Positions 16,857 to 26,306 of a DNA stretch of 64,000 nucleotides are shown one piece after another. The DNA comes from an uncultured Kordiimonas sp. (lineage in GTDB: Bacteria > Pseudomonadota > Alphaproteobacteria > Sphingomonadales > Kordiimonadaceae). Every line of letters starts with the position of its first letter. The stretch's first letter is position 1. A model generated the notes under the pieces. That model saw nothing but the letters and a program-made list of their open reading frames with translations, did not search any database and was not told where the DNA came from. A program made the translations under genes and the position numbers. Location of the stretch: the NCBI GenBank assembly GCA_947492375.1, contig CANLMI010000005.1, forward strand, positions 19,519 through 83,518, written 5' to 3'.

Positions 16857-18254
16857 TCACCTCTCCGTTTGTGTTGCAACATACTCCGTTGACGTTCTGG
16901 CTTTATCTGCTTGAAACAATGAGGCTTGGGCAGAAATACCATGCTGCTCAGCTACAACAACACGATAGGCTTGAAACGAAGCCTTTCTTGCATCCACAAT
17001 ATCTTTTCTCAAACGCTCAATTTTCGCCCTAGCAGGCTCATATATCGCCAAGTTACACGGATTGGTACCACCATCGACCCCAGGAGTAGTCGCATCGGAA
17101 AGCGCCTTGGTTACAAGAAAATCTATATTAGTTAACAGGTCATCAAAAATCCGAAATGATAAGGCACTCGCGACAGGATATTCATTTGCACCAATTGCCT
17201 GCTCCAATGTTCCAGTTACAACGCCACGCCGGCTAATCTCATAAACAGGTAGAGCCGATTGATTGATAAATCCAATTTCCTCTGGAGTATAAGCCGTGCC
17301 CGCAACCATTTTTGCCCCAATACTTGTCATTCGATCTCTAACAAGCTGAATAACAGAGATACTGGTTGCCGAAGTACAATCAGCTCCATTCGCAGGACGG
17401 CCCATTACTGAACCTGTCAAAAAATCATATGATGAAAATCGATCCACAGTAGGACAACGATCAATTTCCCGAATAGTCGGTGCATTTTGACCATTAGGCC
17501 AATTAATCACCACGTCCCCTATATATCCTCGAACAATATTTGCAACGCTACCCATGCCAACACGATTAGCAGCATTTTGAACAACTGAACCGTTTGCAAA
17601 TAACTCCTTAACAGCAATCGGACAACTCGCAACCTCCGCTTTCAAATCAACAGGTGGTGCATTATCATTGTCACGTATAGCTTGTTGTGCTCCATGATAA
17701 TGTTTCTCAAAGGCATCATCCAGTGAACGACTTCCAGTAGCTTCCTCAAGAACATTTTCAAAAAAATCAGGATTGTCACCAGTTACTAGCTTGGCTACCT
17801 GATTAGCCATACGACAATCATTAACCTGGATACTATTCAAAAAAGAAGATGCAGCTTCAAGTTTGCTCATGACGTCTTCACAGGTTTCGCAATGCGCCTT
17901 TAGCGCCATAGAAAAAGCTAGAGCTGGTGCTGCCTGCAAAATATTTTCAAACTTCTCAACTAGATATTCTGGGTCAAGAAAACTAATTCCACCTGCAAAA
18001 AGATCAATTCCGCCGCATCCAGTTCGTATTCTTGGCGGGGTAACACTAAAGAGATTATCATTAGTCAACCGAAATCGGCCACTAAATTGTCCTCCCGTCA
18101 AATAACCCCTACGCTGCCCATCAAACTTTGATGGACCTGAAGACGTTGTTGAATCAAACCAATTTTCTGTCCAATCCTGAGCAATAAGCTGGTTGCTAAC
18201 AAAAAAATGGCAAAAGCAAAATAGACCTACAATTACCTTGAGTTTCCTATTCAT
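16857..18254 (-). CDS. traH: TraH, pilus assembly protein
   Basis: 465 residues from the ATG at 18254, which has AAGGAG about seven nt upstream; a GTG directly before it is the alternative. A signal peptide (LKVIVGLFCFCHFFVSNQLI) is followed by the family block FSVTPPRIRTGCGGIDLFAG, typical of TraH, then FLDPEYLVEKFENILQAAPA and conserved cysteines including CETC. TraH is a periplasmic/outer-membrane-associated component of F-type pilus assembly. The start overlaps the stop of the transglycosylase gene by one base (TGATG), indicating coupling. Confidence 0.93.
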   Translation of the reverse strand: MNRKLKVIVGLFCFCHFFVSNQLIAQDWTENWFDSTTSSGPSKFDGQRRGYLTGGQFSGRFRLTNDNLFSVTPPRIRTGCGGIDLFAGGISFLDPEYLVEKFENILQAAPALAFSMALKAHCETCEDVMSKLEAASSFLNSIQVNDCRMANQVAKLVTGDNPDFFENVLEEATGSRSLDDAFEKHYHGAQQAIRDNDNAPPVDLKAEVASCPIAVKELFANGSVVQNAANRVGMGSVANIVRGYIGDVVINWPNGQNAPTIREIDRCPTVDRFSSYDFLTGSVMGRPANGADCTSATSISVIQLVRDRMTSIGAKMVAGTAYTPEEIGFINQSALPVYEISRRGVVTGTLEQAIGANEYPVASALSFRIFDDLLTNIDFLVTKALSDATTPGVDGGTNPCNLAIYEPARAKIERLRKDIVDARKASFQAYRVVVAEQHGISAQASLFQADKARTSTEYVATQTER

Positions 18255-18808
18255 CACGAATCTCCTTCAGATTGTTTCTTTGGCAAGAAACCACCTATCT
18301 CGGCAGAAACAACACGCCTTAAATTATGAACCCTTAATTGTTTATTGATTTTGGCAACATATGTTTTAGCCGCCTCGGGCCAATCATCGTAAGGCTTACC
18401 CCGAACCCTTGAAAGGCCAACATTATAAGCGGCAAATGCACTTGAAATATCACCTGTATATTTATACATCTTGAGAAGATATTTACCCCCACCCAACAAA
18501 TTCTGATCAATATCAAAAACATCATCAACGTCCATTTCATCCGCTGTGATCTGTTTTAACTGTGTACAACCCATTGCTCCAGTAGGACTAACTGCATTAC
18601 AGTCAAAATTTGACTCGACAGTTACAAGAGCTATCAAAAATTCCCTCTCAAGCCCTATTGTTTTCGCAACAAAAGAAATTCTGGAATGGATATATTCTAC
18701 TTCAGGAATCGAAGGTTTGGACCACCGACTAATATTGTCATCTGCGCGCAATGGAGAAACAAGACTAAGAAGCAACAAAAAAAGAAAAGAGTGTCTCTTA
18801 AACATCAT
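18254..18808 (-). CDS. lytic transglycosylase of the transfer system
   Basis: A 184-residue SLT-type enzyme with a signal peptide (SFLFLLLLSLVSPLRA). The goose-type lysozyme fold is shown by the catalytic glutamate in VTVESNFDCNAVSPTGAMG, the CTQLK block and AFAAYNVGLSRVRG. Such enzymes open peptidoglycan locally so that the type IV secretion channel can span it; in F-like systems Orf169/P19 has this role. It overlaps the stop of traF by four nt (ATGA) and touches traH by one base. Confidence 0.92.
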   Translation of the reverse strand: MMFKRHSFLFLLLLSLVSPLRADDNISRWSKPSIPEVEYIHSRISFVAKTIGLEREFLIALVTVESNFDCNAVSPTGAMGCTQLKQITADEMDVDDVFDIDQNLLGGGKYLLKMYKYTGDISSAFAAYNVGLSRVRGKPYDDWPEAAKTYVAKINKQLRVHNLRRVVSAEIGGFLPKKQSEGDS

Positions 18809-19650
18809 TCACCCCCCTCAAATCCCGACGTCACACCGGGATCAAAAAAACCACCATCCTGATTAGCACCATTAAGGAACTGGCCTGGAGTAATTTCCTT
18901 TCTCAGTAAACGAACAGCCCGATAAGCATTATCTGCAATAGCTGGCAAGCTCTCTAATCCAACAGAAACCGGAAAATAATTTTTTGTATTCTTTTGAATA
19001 ATGAATGTTGTCGGGGTAACCTCAACATTAAAACGCGCAGCACGATCTGGATATTGGTGAATATCCATCTTAGAAATATTCCAACCAGTACGATCCTCAA
19101 ATGCCTGAAGAGTACCCCATTGAACATTACAAGCGTTACAACCTTTCGCAGAAAACATGACAATTGCAAAATCACCACGCTCATTTATCAGGCGCCTATC
19201 GCGAATTTCCTTGCGTTCTTTGCTGACAATCGTCCTTCCCGCATTTGTGACAGGATAAGCTGAACGAGCATTAAGCTTTGGATTAAATAAAAGAGCTTGT
19301 GCAGTCAAAGCTGTAAATGTTTTTGACCTTTTCCTAGCAAAGTCCATGAGTTGAAAATATTCAGCAACCTCACCAACTTCCTCACTGACAATAGCAAATG
19401 CAAGTTGTTCGTCCATCAATTCGCCAATTGCTGCCGGTGTCATTTTTTTAAGGTGTTCATGTGGGGGTATAATTGGCTCTTTCGCTATTTTACTATCATC
19501 CTCCTCTACAACTTCAACAGGGTCTTCATACCAATTCCAACCACGTTTTTCTCTATCCTGTCCAAGGGTGGCCTCACTAAAAATAATCGTTGACACTAAA
19601 GTTATAATTATAACGTGATAGAATTGACGCATCATCATTAAAATAATCAT
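18805..19650 (-). CDS. traF: TraF, thioredoxin-like pilus assembly protein
   Basis: 281 residues with an N-terminal signal segment (RQFYHVIIITLVSTIIFSEA). The early block REKRGWNWYEDPVE is the TraF hallmark. The C-terminal domain is thioredoxin-like with an intact CNAC (CxxC) motif in FSAKGCNACNVQW and a cis-Pro region VEVTPTTFII; F plasmid TraF lacks the CxxC, while relatives in other MPF-F systems keep it. The likely role is disulfide handling of Cys-rich partners such as TraN, TraU and TraH. GGAG eight nt upstream and an ATGA overlap with the preceding gene support the start. Confidence 0.9.
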   Translation of the reverse strand: MIILMMMRQFYHVIIITLVSTIIFSEATLGQDREKRGWNWYEDPVEVVEEDDSKIAKEPIIPPHEHLKKMTPAAIGELMDEQLAFAIVSEEVGEVAEYFQLMDFARKRSKTFTALTAQALLFNPKLNARSAYPVTNAGRTIVSKERKEIRDRRLINERGDFAIVMFSAKGCNACNVQWGTLQAFEDRTGWNISKMDIHQYPDRAARFNVEVTPTTFIIQKNTKNYFPVSVGLESLPAIADNAYRAVRLLRKEITPGQFLNGANQDGGFFDPGVTSGFEGGE

Positions 19651-20159
19651 AGCAGTTTCTCCAAAACGACTGCTCCTTCATATTTTACAAACCCAAAATA
19701 TCGACTATCAAATCCATCCTTATGCCCAGTAGAGGCAAAGAAAACCCCTTCAGGAATACGGCCACTTGCCCAATCAAAAGCAATTAGTGGATCACCATAA
19801 TTAGTAAACTCCTTAGCAGTAGCTACAAATTCACCATTGCAATAAAAACTACGACCTTCCCTTAATAAAATATCACCTGGAATACACATTACGATCTTGA
19901 CCATATGATCAACCCCAGGAGGTAATGCTCGATGCTGTAAAGGGAAAATCACTGTAGAGCCTTTTTCAACATCCTTACCTGGATGTCTTAAAAAAAGAAC
20001 ACCATCTATAGAGTCTGTCATATTATAGGTAAAATGTGACCCAAAAGCTGAAGCAACTAGACCAAGAACAAATATAATTGCCAATGTCTTTACATGCTGA
20101 ACACGATGCTCAATGAGAAAACGAAGTCCCTTTTTACCAAAATTAGAATAATAGCCCAT
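19647..20159 (-). CDS. S26 signal peptidase, TraF(RP4)/TrhF-like
   Basis: 170 residues, one N-terminal membrane helix (about 24-44), then the S26 core: a serine in TDSIDGVLF, a lysine in MVKIVMCIPGD, and the late box DGFDSRYFGFV. This fits the small peptidases exemplified by RP4 TraF and R27 TrhF, which process and in some systems cyclise the conjugative pilin. Its place inside an F-type cluster suggests that traA pilin is its substrate. A strong GGGAGG site precedes the ATG; the gene is 1 bp after trbC and overlaps traF by four nt. Confidence 0.85.
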   Translation of the reverse strand: MGYYSNFGKKGLRFLIEHRVQHVKTLAIIFVLGLVASAFGSHFTYNMTDSIDGVLFLRHPGKDVEKGSTVIFPLQHRALPPGVDHMVKIVMCIPGDILLREGRSFYCNGEFVATAKEFTNYGDPLIAFDWASGRIPEGVFFASTGHKDGFDSRYFGFVKYEGAVVLEKLL

Positions 20160-20160
20160 T

Positions 20161-20919
20161 TTACCCTCCCTCTTCGTTTCTGAACATTTTCAACAGTTGA
20201 GTAGCCCCAGCAATTTTTTGAACCTCCAAAGCCTCTAAATGACCGGTTAAATGAGCATCTCCATAAGAAACACCTGAACCAATGGATGCATGTGTAAGCT
20301 CATCAGGCCGCTCGCAATAAGCTTTAAAAGGATCACTTCTAACTATGGTCAGGGCTGGTACCCGTTCCACGTTATTATTTCTGAAAATCATTGGATCAAT
20401 GATCACCCCAATATTTCGAACAGGGCACGAATCCTCATTACAATGCTTATCAACTTTGATTATGTCGGTCGTTAACTTTACCATAGGCTTAAGCCTAGCT
20501 AACCCACCGGGCGCTCCCCTAAACACCATAACACCGCCAACTTTTTCGAGTTGCTGAGCATACCTTCTCAGGGTAGGAATAGGAATTGAGGACGAGACAA
20601 ACAAGATCGCCTTAAAATCTAACTCAACAGAAGTGACACTTCCGTCTGAGACTGTCTCGTCCTCATCGACGCCGAGGCTTGACCGAACCCGTGAATTCAT
20701 TTCCCTAACAAGTTCAAGCATTCCCGACGACCGAAACTCTTCAGCCACCTTGGCAGCACGTTTTTCTATTTCATCACTAGCTATTGGTGGTTTTATTGAT
20801 TTGGCCTTTTCAGCCGCTTCTTTCATTGCCTCATTAACATCTTGGTCATTTGTCTGTGTAAAGCCGCAAAAAACCAAACAGGACAACACCAAAAATAATT
20901 TTTTCAAATTAATCACCAT
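20161..20919 (-). CDS. trbC: TrbC, F-type pilin assembly protein
   Basis: 252 residues from the ATG at 20919, chosen because GGAG lies six nt upstream and a signal peptide (INLKKLFLVLSCLVFCGF) follows; upstream ATGs in the frame are inside traN. The C-terminal half has the TrbC family pattern: ILFVSSSIPIPTLRRYAQQL, VMVFRGAPGG, GVIIDPMIFRNNNVERVPA and GDAHLTGHLEAL. TrbC is a periplasmic protein required for F pilus assembly and works with TraW; in some plasmids the two are fused. It overlaps traN by 11 nt. Confidence 0.93.
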   Translation of the reverse strand: MVINLKKLFLVLSCLVFCGFTQTNDQDVNEAMKEAAEKAKSIKPPIASDEIEKRAAKVAEEFRSSGMLELVREMNSRVRSSLGVDEDETVSDGSVTSVELDFKAILFVSSSIPIPTLRRYAQQLEKVGGVMVFRGAPGGLARLKPMVKLTTDIIKVDKHCNEDSCPVRNIGVIIDPMIFRNNNVERVPALTIVRSDPFKAYCERPDELTHASIGSGVSYGDAHLTGHLEALEVQKIAGATQLLKMFRNEEGG

Positions 20920-22642
20920 CGGTTGCTCCTGCTGTTGTGTAGGCTTCCAAGCCAGCTTCAAAATTAGATTGCATGTCCTCGGCTGTTTGCGTAACCAATT
21001 CATCATAATATTCACTAAGGTCAATATCGGCGAAATTCAGTGCTTGAAACTCTGCTGGCGTAAAACCGCGACATTCAGGTGTTTCAGGTTCACCCCAGCC
21101 ACCATCCGTATCAAAAGCAATCAACTGCGCCCTGCCCTGCTGATGAATAATTCTACCGAGCTTACTGTTAAAACAGCAATGTGCTCGGGCCTTTTGAATA
21201 CAACCAATCAAGGGGATACGGGCAGTACAATAACTACCAATTTCATGACAAAAACCCGATCCTGCCAATAGAGCAGTCTCATAATCTTGTTGGTCACAAC
21301 CGAAACCGAGAAGCTCGGTTAATACAAGATATACACCCACAGCTACTGTTGCAGGTCCCGCTACAGCACTAATAGCAGCCGATCCGGCACTCGCAGCGGC
21401 CGTCGCTGACCCCGTAGTCGCAAAAACCGAAGCCGCTTTCGCTGCTCCTGCAAAAACTGCAACTACAGCACCACCAGATACAGCCTTAAATCCAATTGTA
21501 GTTACCCCACCAGTATCATGAATTACTTCGCCACGATCCTTACAACAATTCTTGAAAAGCGTAATTAACCCAGGCCGTTGACAATCCATAGCTCGGCCAG
21601 TGAAAACCTGTATATCATTCAAACATTCTCCGGATGCATCTCGAAGTCCATCATCAACATAGGCTTCACGTGGATTTTGAAGTTCTTCAATCGGAAACTC
21701 GCTTGTATCTACACAAGCAATATCAGAGCAACGGGAAATACCATCAGATCCAATAAGGCATTCACCTACTCCGGCAAGAGGACATTCATCAGGTAATGGC
21801 TCATCACGACATTCACCCGGAACAACCTCCGTCACGCATTTACCAGGTTCTGTCTCAAAAACACATTCGCCCGGTACTACAATTTCTCGACATTCACCTG
21901 GCTCAGGTTGTTCATAACATTCGCCTTCAACTGTAACATCACGGCATTCACCTTCGATAGTTCGCTGGACACATACATCAGGCTGCGGAACATTTTCACA
22001 AACATCAGGTTGTGGTATATCTTGACATTCACCTGCAACAATTTCAGTATGACAAACCCGTGTCGTCCCTCCAGGTTGACAAGGTAGTGAAGAAAATAAA
22101 CCAGGACCAAAACAAACGGGGATACCTGAACATATTGCCCCGGTAAATGGACAAATATATTCAATCACGTTTTCACAGATTTCAACTTCACGGTCCGGTG
22201 CACACACTCTTTTATCAGGCTGAGGCGTACAAACTCTTTTTGGTGGCTGTGGGGTACATTCTCTTACAACACGATTGGGGTCACAAACCCGCCTTGTCGT
22301 ATCTGGATCACAATATTCTGTTGTAGTATCTGGGTCACATTGAATTGTCGTTGTATCCGGTTCGCACACCTCAACAACAGTATCATCACCGCACGTCGTA
22401 ACTTCAGTATCTTCTTCACAAACCTGATGTACACGATTAGTTAAACATTCCTGCGCATCAAGTGGGCAAACCCCATTATCACATTCAGCAATTTCACCCT
22501 CACCGTCATAATCACCATCACTATTTCTATCGATGCCACAAAAAATACGTCCCTGATATGGACTTAAATCCTGCGAAACAACGACGACAGGCATGTTAAG
22601 TACAAGGCTTATTGCAACGACTGTTTTACGCCAGATGTGCAT
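20909..22642 (-). CDS. traN: TraN, Cys-rich mating-pair stabilisation protein (C-terminal type)
   Basis: 577 residues, signal peptide at the N-terminus (WRKTVVAISLVLNMPVVVV). Residues about 60-150 and 200-290 are tandem repeats of roughly ten residues with one Cys each, such as CDPDTTTEY and VPGECRDEP. The C-terminal third is the conserved TraN block: TLFKNCCKDRGEV, then RAHCCFNSKLGRIIHQQGRA and CRGFTPAEFQALNFADIDLS. TraN is an outer-membrane protein that contacts recipient receptors. An AGGA six nt upstream supports this start, although it overlaps the preceding gene by 34 nt. Together the two genes resemble one longer TraN split in two. Confidence 0.88.
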   Translation of the reverse strand: MHIWRKTVVAISLVLNMPVVVVSQDLSPYQGRIFCGIDRNSDGDYDGEGEIAECDNGVCPLDAQECLTNRVHQVCEEDTEVTTCGDDTVVEVCEPDTTTIQCDPDTTTEYCDPDTTRRVCDPNRVVRECTPQPPKRVCTPQPDKRVCAPDREVEICENVIEYICPFTGAICSGIPVCFGPGLFSSLPCQPGGTTRVCHTEIVAGECQDIPQPDVCENVPQPDVCVQRTIEGECRDVTVEGECYEQPEPGECREIVVPGECVFETEPGKCVTEVVPGECRDEPLPDECPLAGVGECLIGSDGISRCSDIACVDTSEFPIEELQNPREAYVDDGLRDASGECLNDIQVFTGRAMDCQRPGLITLFKNCCKDRGEVIHDTGGVTTIGFKAVSGGAVVAVFAGAAKAASVFATTGSATAAASAGSAAISAVAGPATVAVGVYLVLTELLGFGCDQQDYETALLAGSGFCHEIGSYCTARIPLIGCIQKARAHCCFNSKLGRIIHQQGRAQLIAFDTDGGWGEPETPECRGFTPAEFQALNFADIDLSEYYDELVTQTAEDMQSNFEAGLEAYTTAGATDGD

Positions 22643-24594
22643 AATAAATCCTGTCCTGCCAACCTAAAGGTTTGCATTATTGTTAAAGCTTGAGGAAATT
22701 CATTTAGACAGCCACAATCTGTCACTAGCTGTTCACCGGGGCCTATTGGGCAAGTCCCACCCGCACATTGATGATAGTTAAATTCGCCTGTAGCTGAAGG
22801 GTTTCTAAGTATACTACCAACCACTCCAGAAGATGCGACTTCAGTATCAGTAACAAGCGACCTTGTCTTACACATTTGCTGACAGTCAGAAATGCCAAAA
22901 TCTGCATCAATAGACATGTTACCTGTAGATAAAACAACATCACCGTTTATTTCCAAACGGTCCGCAAACTCTTCATTTGTGGAGTTTCCATAAATATGGC
23001 TCTGCCGTGTAAAATCAAAATTACGAGCACTGTCGCCTTCTGTTTCACACTGATAGGTCCTATTTCGCACAAACCAAGGAAAACTGAAAGTTTGCTCACA
23101 TTGCGCTCCATAGAGGGTTCTTGTCTGTACAAGTGGTGTTAATCCTGTTCGCCCTCCATTATGCCAAGTATTCACTCCGTCAACCGTTTCTTCAAACAAA
23201 AGACAACGATCATCATTGGCATAAGCATCACAAGTACTACGAATATCTTCAACAAGGTCACATTCAGTATCATAGAGAAAATGACCAGTAATCTGACCGC
23301 TACCTCGATCTTTTACCGCAATATAGAAATCAATTGTATTTGTACCGGGTTGTAAATTGTCCAGAAAATGCGTATTAATCGTTACTGATGATTGATCATT
23401 AATCTGACAATCAGCCGGATCTGACAAACCATCAAAACCATCTGTTCCAAAAATCAAATCACCATTTACACGAATAGCAATCTGGTCTTCATAGAATCCA
23501 AGGTTAAACCTAGCTTCATTTAACTTTTCAAATTCACCAATATTATATACAAGCTGGTGGTGAATAAGGTTACAGCCACCACTTACATCAATACCATTAT
23601 CAGTATTATCACCAAATTCGAATGCAAAAGCATTAGGGTTATCTGTTATGGGAACAACTCTATAAGGTGCAGTTGCTGTCACTAAACTGACCACATCCGT
23701 GCTGACTATTTCATCTAATGTTACCTGGCGTTCAACGACACAGTTATTTGTCACCAAACCAGTATTCGCACCAACAGATATATTCTGAACAAGATTACTT
23801 ACAGGGTCTGTACTAGCTGACGAAAAAGCAGCAGCAGATAGACTGGATGGGTCTTCAAAAAAGGTATGCTGGTCTTCATAATCATCATCACGGCAATTGC
23901 GGGTATCTTGACCCGCCAAGGTAATAATAAAGTCCTGCTTTTCGACTTTTGAGATAGCATATCGAGGTTCTTCAGACATTAACGCCCCAGCAATACCCCC
24001 TGCCAACTCATCAAGAATTGCATTTCGATTATTAAAACCCAGATTATTTCCACAAGAACTATTTACACAATAACAGCCTGCAAGATCATTAAGATGAGTG
24101 GTTTCACTTAAATCGACCCTTCCTGAGTTTGCATCCCAAAGAAAATACCGGCAACCATTAAACGTGCCCGCCTCACAAGAAATAATTCCATTCGAGCAAA
24201 CACCTGAAACAAGATAGGGAACTGAATAGCCATGATCATACACACCATCAAAATTGGAATCTTGCCTGATTCTAACAGGTGACAAATCCCCTGAGCCATT
24301 TAAACCAAAAAATAATTCAAGATAATTTGCTGAAGATGGGCATGAAATTTGTTGTGTATAAGTCCTTGTTCCATCAAGTGTTGAAAACTGATCGCCAGCC
24401 GTCAAAGGATTAGTAAGGTTTTTGGTAACACCATCTACAGTGCCAACCTTACTTGCAATAGCATCATAAGCTGACTTACCCTTATCTTTATGCTCCTGCT
24501 TGTCATCATCCTGCGCGTCCAAAGCCTCACAGGCAACACCAGCAAATAATAGCAAAATCGAAAACAAAATTATGTGTGATTTAAAATGTAACAC
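22609..24594 (-). CDS. TraN-like protein, N-terminal half of a long TraN
   Basis: About 661 residues from a GTG at 24594, chosen because GAAGG precedes it and a clean signal peptide follows (FKSHIILFSILLLFAGVACE); an ATG at 24669 would add 25 residues inside traU. Conserved-looking blocks are CRYFLWDANSGRVDL, LAGCYCVNSSCGNNLGFNN, CQQMCKTRS and the end CGCLNEFPQALTIMQTFRLA. These correspond to the N-terminal region of long TraN proteins of the SXT/R391 type. Many cysteines imply periplasmic disulfides. Gene fission or an old frameshift would explain the two adjacent TraN-type genes; both halves keep their own start and signal peptide. Confidence 0.75.
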   Translation of the reverse strand: MLHFKSHIILFSILLLFAGVACEALDAQDDDKQEHKDKGKSAYDAIASKVGTVDGVTKNLTNPLTAGDQFSTLDGTRTYTQQISCPSSANYLELFFGLNGSGDLSPVRIRQDSNFDGVYDHGYSVPYLVSGVCSNGIISCEAGTFNGCRYFLWDANSGRVDLSETTHLNDLAGCYCVNSSCGNNLGFNNRNAILDELAGGIAGALMSEEPRYAISKVEKQDFIITLAGQDTRNCRDDDYEDQHTFFEDPSSLSAAAFSSASTDPVSNLVQNISVGANTGLVTNNCVVERQVTLDEIVSTDVVSLVTATAPYRVVPITDNPNAFAFEFGDNTDNGIDVSGGCNLIHHQLVYNIGEFEKLNEARFNLGFYEDQIAIRVNGDLIFGTDGFDGLSDPADCQINDQSSVTINTHFLDNLQPGTNTIDFYIAVKDRGSGQITGHFLYDTECDLVEDIRSTCDAYANDDRCLLFEETVDGVNTWHNGGRTGLTPLVQTRTLYGAQCEQTFSFPWFVRNRTYQCETEGDSARNFDFTRQSHIYGNSTNEEFADRLEINGDVVLSTGNMSIDADFGISDCQQMCKTRSLVTDTEVASSGVVGSILRNPSATGEFNYHQCAGGTCPIGPGEQLVTDCGCLNEFPQALTIMQTFRLAGQDLLCTSGVKQSLQ

Positions 24595-25564
24595 AGCAAA
24601 AAACCTTCTCGAACATTTGCCAAGAGTAGTTATCATGTTGGGGAGGATGTTTAAGTGTAGTCCAAACAAGACCCGTGCGACCTATATTGACGCACCCACT
24701 CTGACGAACGGGTACCATCTCTTGTAATTTGTACAAGCTTTTCGTCCAAATCGGTGCTAGCTTCTGTGAACAACCATCTCGACTATGATTTCTTAAAAGA
24801 CCCAAACGCCCCATTGTAAATATTTGCTTGGCCGCAATCGCTGCATTTGCCTCAACGATATCGCCACTACTTGAACGACCGCCAAGTGGGTATGTTAATC
24901 CCCAACCACCCATGCACCAAAATAATGTATCAATCGTCCCACCAGTATGCGTTACGGCCGCATCTGCAACACACGCCAACAAAGCGGCAGGATTTCCAAA
25001 TAATACAGCTTCAGGGTTAATGATGGCTCCCAAAACCTCATTCTGATAAGTCGGTAAAACCTCAGAAATCAATGCAACATCAAAACCACCCGGCTCCAAG
25101 CAAGGAACATCAGTAAAAAGTCCCAATATTGCCCATACAGGGGCGATATAATAATGCATTTGGGCAAATGTTGTCGCCTGTTGATGAGTGTTTCTTGTCG
25201 AACCGTGAAGCCGGCCATCTTCCGGTAAAATATCAACACTCAATGGCATCATACATCCCGGGTTTTCAACAGTATCAATCCAACGGTTTGGGGACCAAAA
25301 ATTAATACGAATACCAGGTGCCGGAATACCAAAACTAGATGGGCAAAAACATACGGGAGAGGAAGGGTTGTCCTGATCCAAAGGAGTTTTCTTCCCAACC
25401 GTAATACCAGCAATCTGAACAGGAAATATACAAGGCCAATACACTTTGGTTAAAGGATTAATAAACCCCTGATTACAAGGCGATGCTACAACTTTTGAAA
25501 CCTTGCTATCAATTTCAAAAACACCGAACACCAACATTATTGCTATAATACACCGCTTAATCAT
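24581..25564 (-). CDS. traU: TraU, DNA transfer/pilus assembly protein
   Basis: 327 residues from the ATG at 25564 (AAGGAG seven nt upstream; it begins the signal peptide IKRCIIAIMLVFGVFEI). TraU family blocks are clear: CNQGFINPLTKVYWPCIFPV, PVCFCPSSFGIPAPGIRINF, ADAAVTHTGGTIDTLFWCMG and QTNDNYSW-like end HDNYSWQMFEKV. About ten cysteines are present. In F, TraU is periplasmic and more important for DNA transfer than for pilus growth. It overlaps traW by eight nt and the next gene by 14 nt. Confidence 0.95.
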   Translation of the reverse strand: MIKRCIIAIMLVFGVFEIDSKVSKVVASPCNQGFINPLTKVYWPCIFPVQIAGITVGKKTPLDQDNPSSPVCFCPSSFGIPAPGIRINFWSPNRWIDTVENPGCMMPLSVDILPEDGRLHGSTRNTHQQATTFAQMHYYIAPVWAILGLFTDVPCLEPGGFDVALISEVLPTYQNEVLGAIINPEAVLFGNPAALLACVADAAVTHTGGTIDTLFWCMGGWGLTYPLGGRSSSGDIVEANAAIAAKQIFTMGRLGLLRNHSRDGCSQKLAPIWTKSLYKLQEMVPVRQSGCVNIGRTGLVWTTLKHPPQHDNYSWQMFEKVFCCVTF

Positions 25565-26306
25565 CTGAAGGCTCCTTAATGACCCTTTCAGAAACAATCA
25601 TCGCAGCTCCTTCTTGCCAGACAACTGATGGAACATACTCCAGTTCAAGACGTTCTCTAATTGAGGCCTCAAGCTTAAAAATTGTAGCCCCATTCGACCG
25701 TGAGGCCTCCAATGCATTTCCTCCAGCAAGCAAAACCATGTCATTGGAACCAGCTTCTTTAAGCCCCCATGCAAGCGTATCTGTATCGACTATGATCAAT
25801 CTGGTGGAAAGCTGAGGCGTAAATTCCAATGGATTGAAGGTATACCCTCGAGGATAAATAATATTCCCGTCTTTATCAGGTATATCCATCTCAAGGGTAA
25901 ACCACGGTATTACCGTTCTTTCTCTTTCTATTGTTGTTTTTGGTAGAATTGGTGATTGTAAAGCCGACCAATCCGCTTCTTTACCAAACATTTCAGGTGA
26001 ATAATTGACAGAACCGGCACGGTTTTCGATTTCATCAAGCGCATCTCGCTCAATAATCGGATAAGTCCGACCAATAACTGGGTTATCAATGGCTTTTGCT
26101 TCAAAAACCAATAAAAATAAAAAAGAGGTTGCCAAAAGTATATACCACAAACTGTTGGAGGAAATTTGCGATAGTATATTCAACTTACGGCAACCCCACC
26201 CGGCAAACGAAACCAAGACAGGGATTCTTGGAAACGAAACACTCACTAGGCTGGGGGAACTTAGTGGGGCCAGGAAATTAAAAATATATTTTTTATAATT
26301 AATCAT
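25557..26306 (-). CDS. traW: TraW, pilus assembly protein with long N-terminal extension
   Basis: 249 residues if started at the ATG that overlaps the traC stop (ATGA). The family core begins near residue 70: AKAIDNPVIGRTYPIIERDA, later PRGYTFNPLEF, LIIVDTDTLAWGL and DMVLLAGGNALEA. TraW is a periplasmic partner of TrbC in F pilus assembly. A signal-type helix (LWYILLATSFLFLLVFEAKA) is at residues 53-72, so the first 50 residues, rich in Ser, Pro and Val, are an unusual extension. Internal TTG codons before the helix could be the true start, but none has a good ribosome binding site. Confidence 0.85.
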   Translation of the reverse strand: MINYKKYIFNFLAPLSSPSLVSVSFPRIPVLVSFAGWGCRKLNILSQISSNSLWYILLATSFLFLLVFEAKAIDNPVIGRTYPIIERDALDEIENRAGSVNYSPEMFGKEADWSALQSPILPKTTIERERTVIPWFTLEMDIPDKDGNIIYPRGYTFNPLEFTPQLSTRLIIVDTDTLAWGLKEAGSNDMVLLAGGNALEASRSNGATIFKLEASIRERLELEYVPSVVWQEGAAMIVSERVIKEPSDD

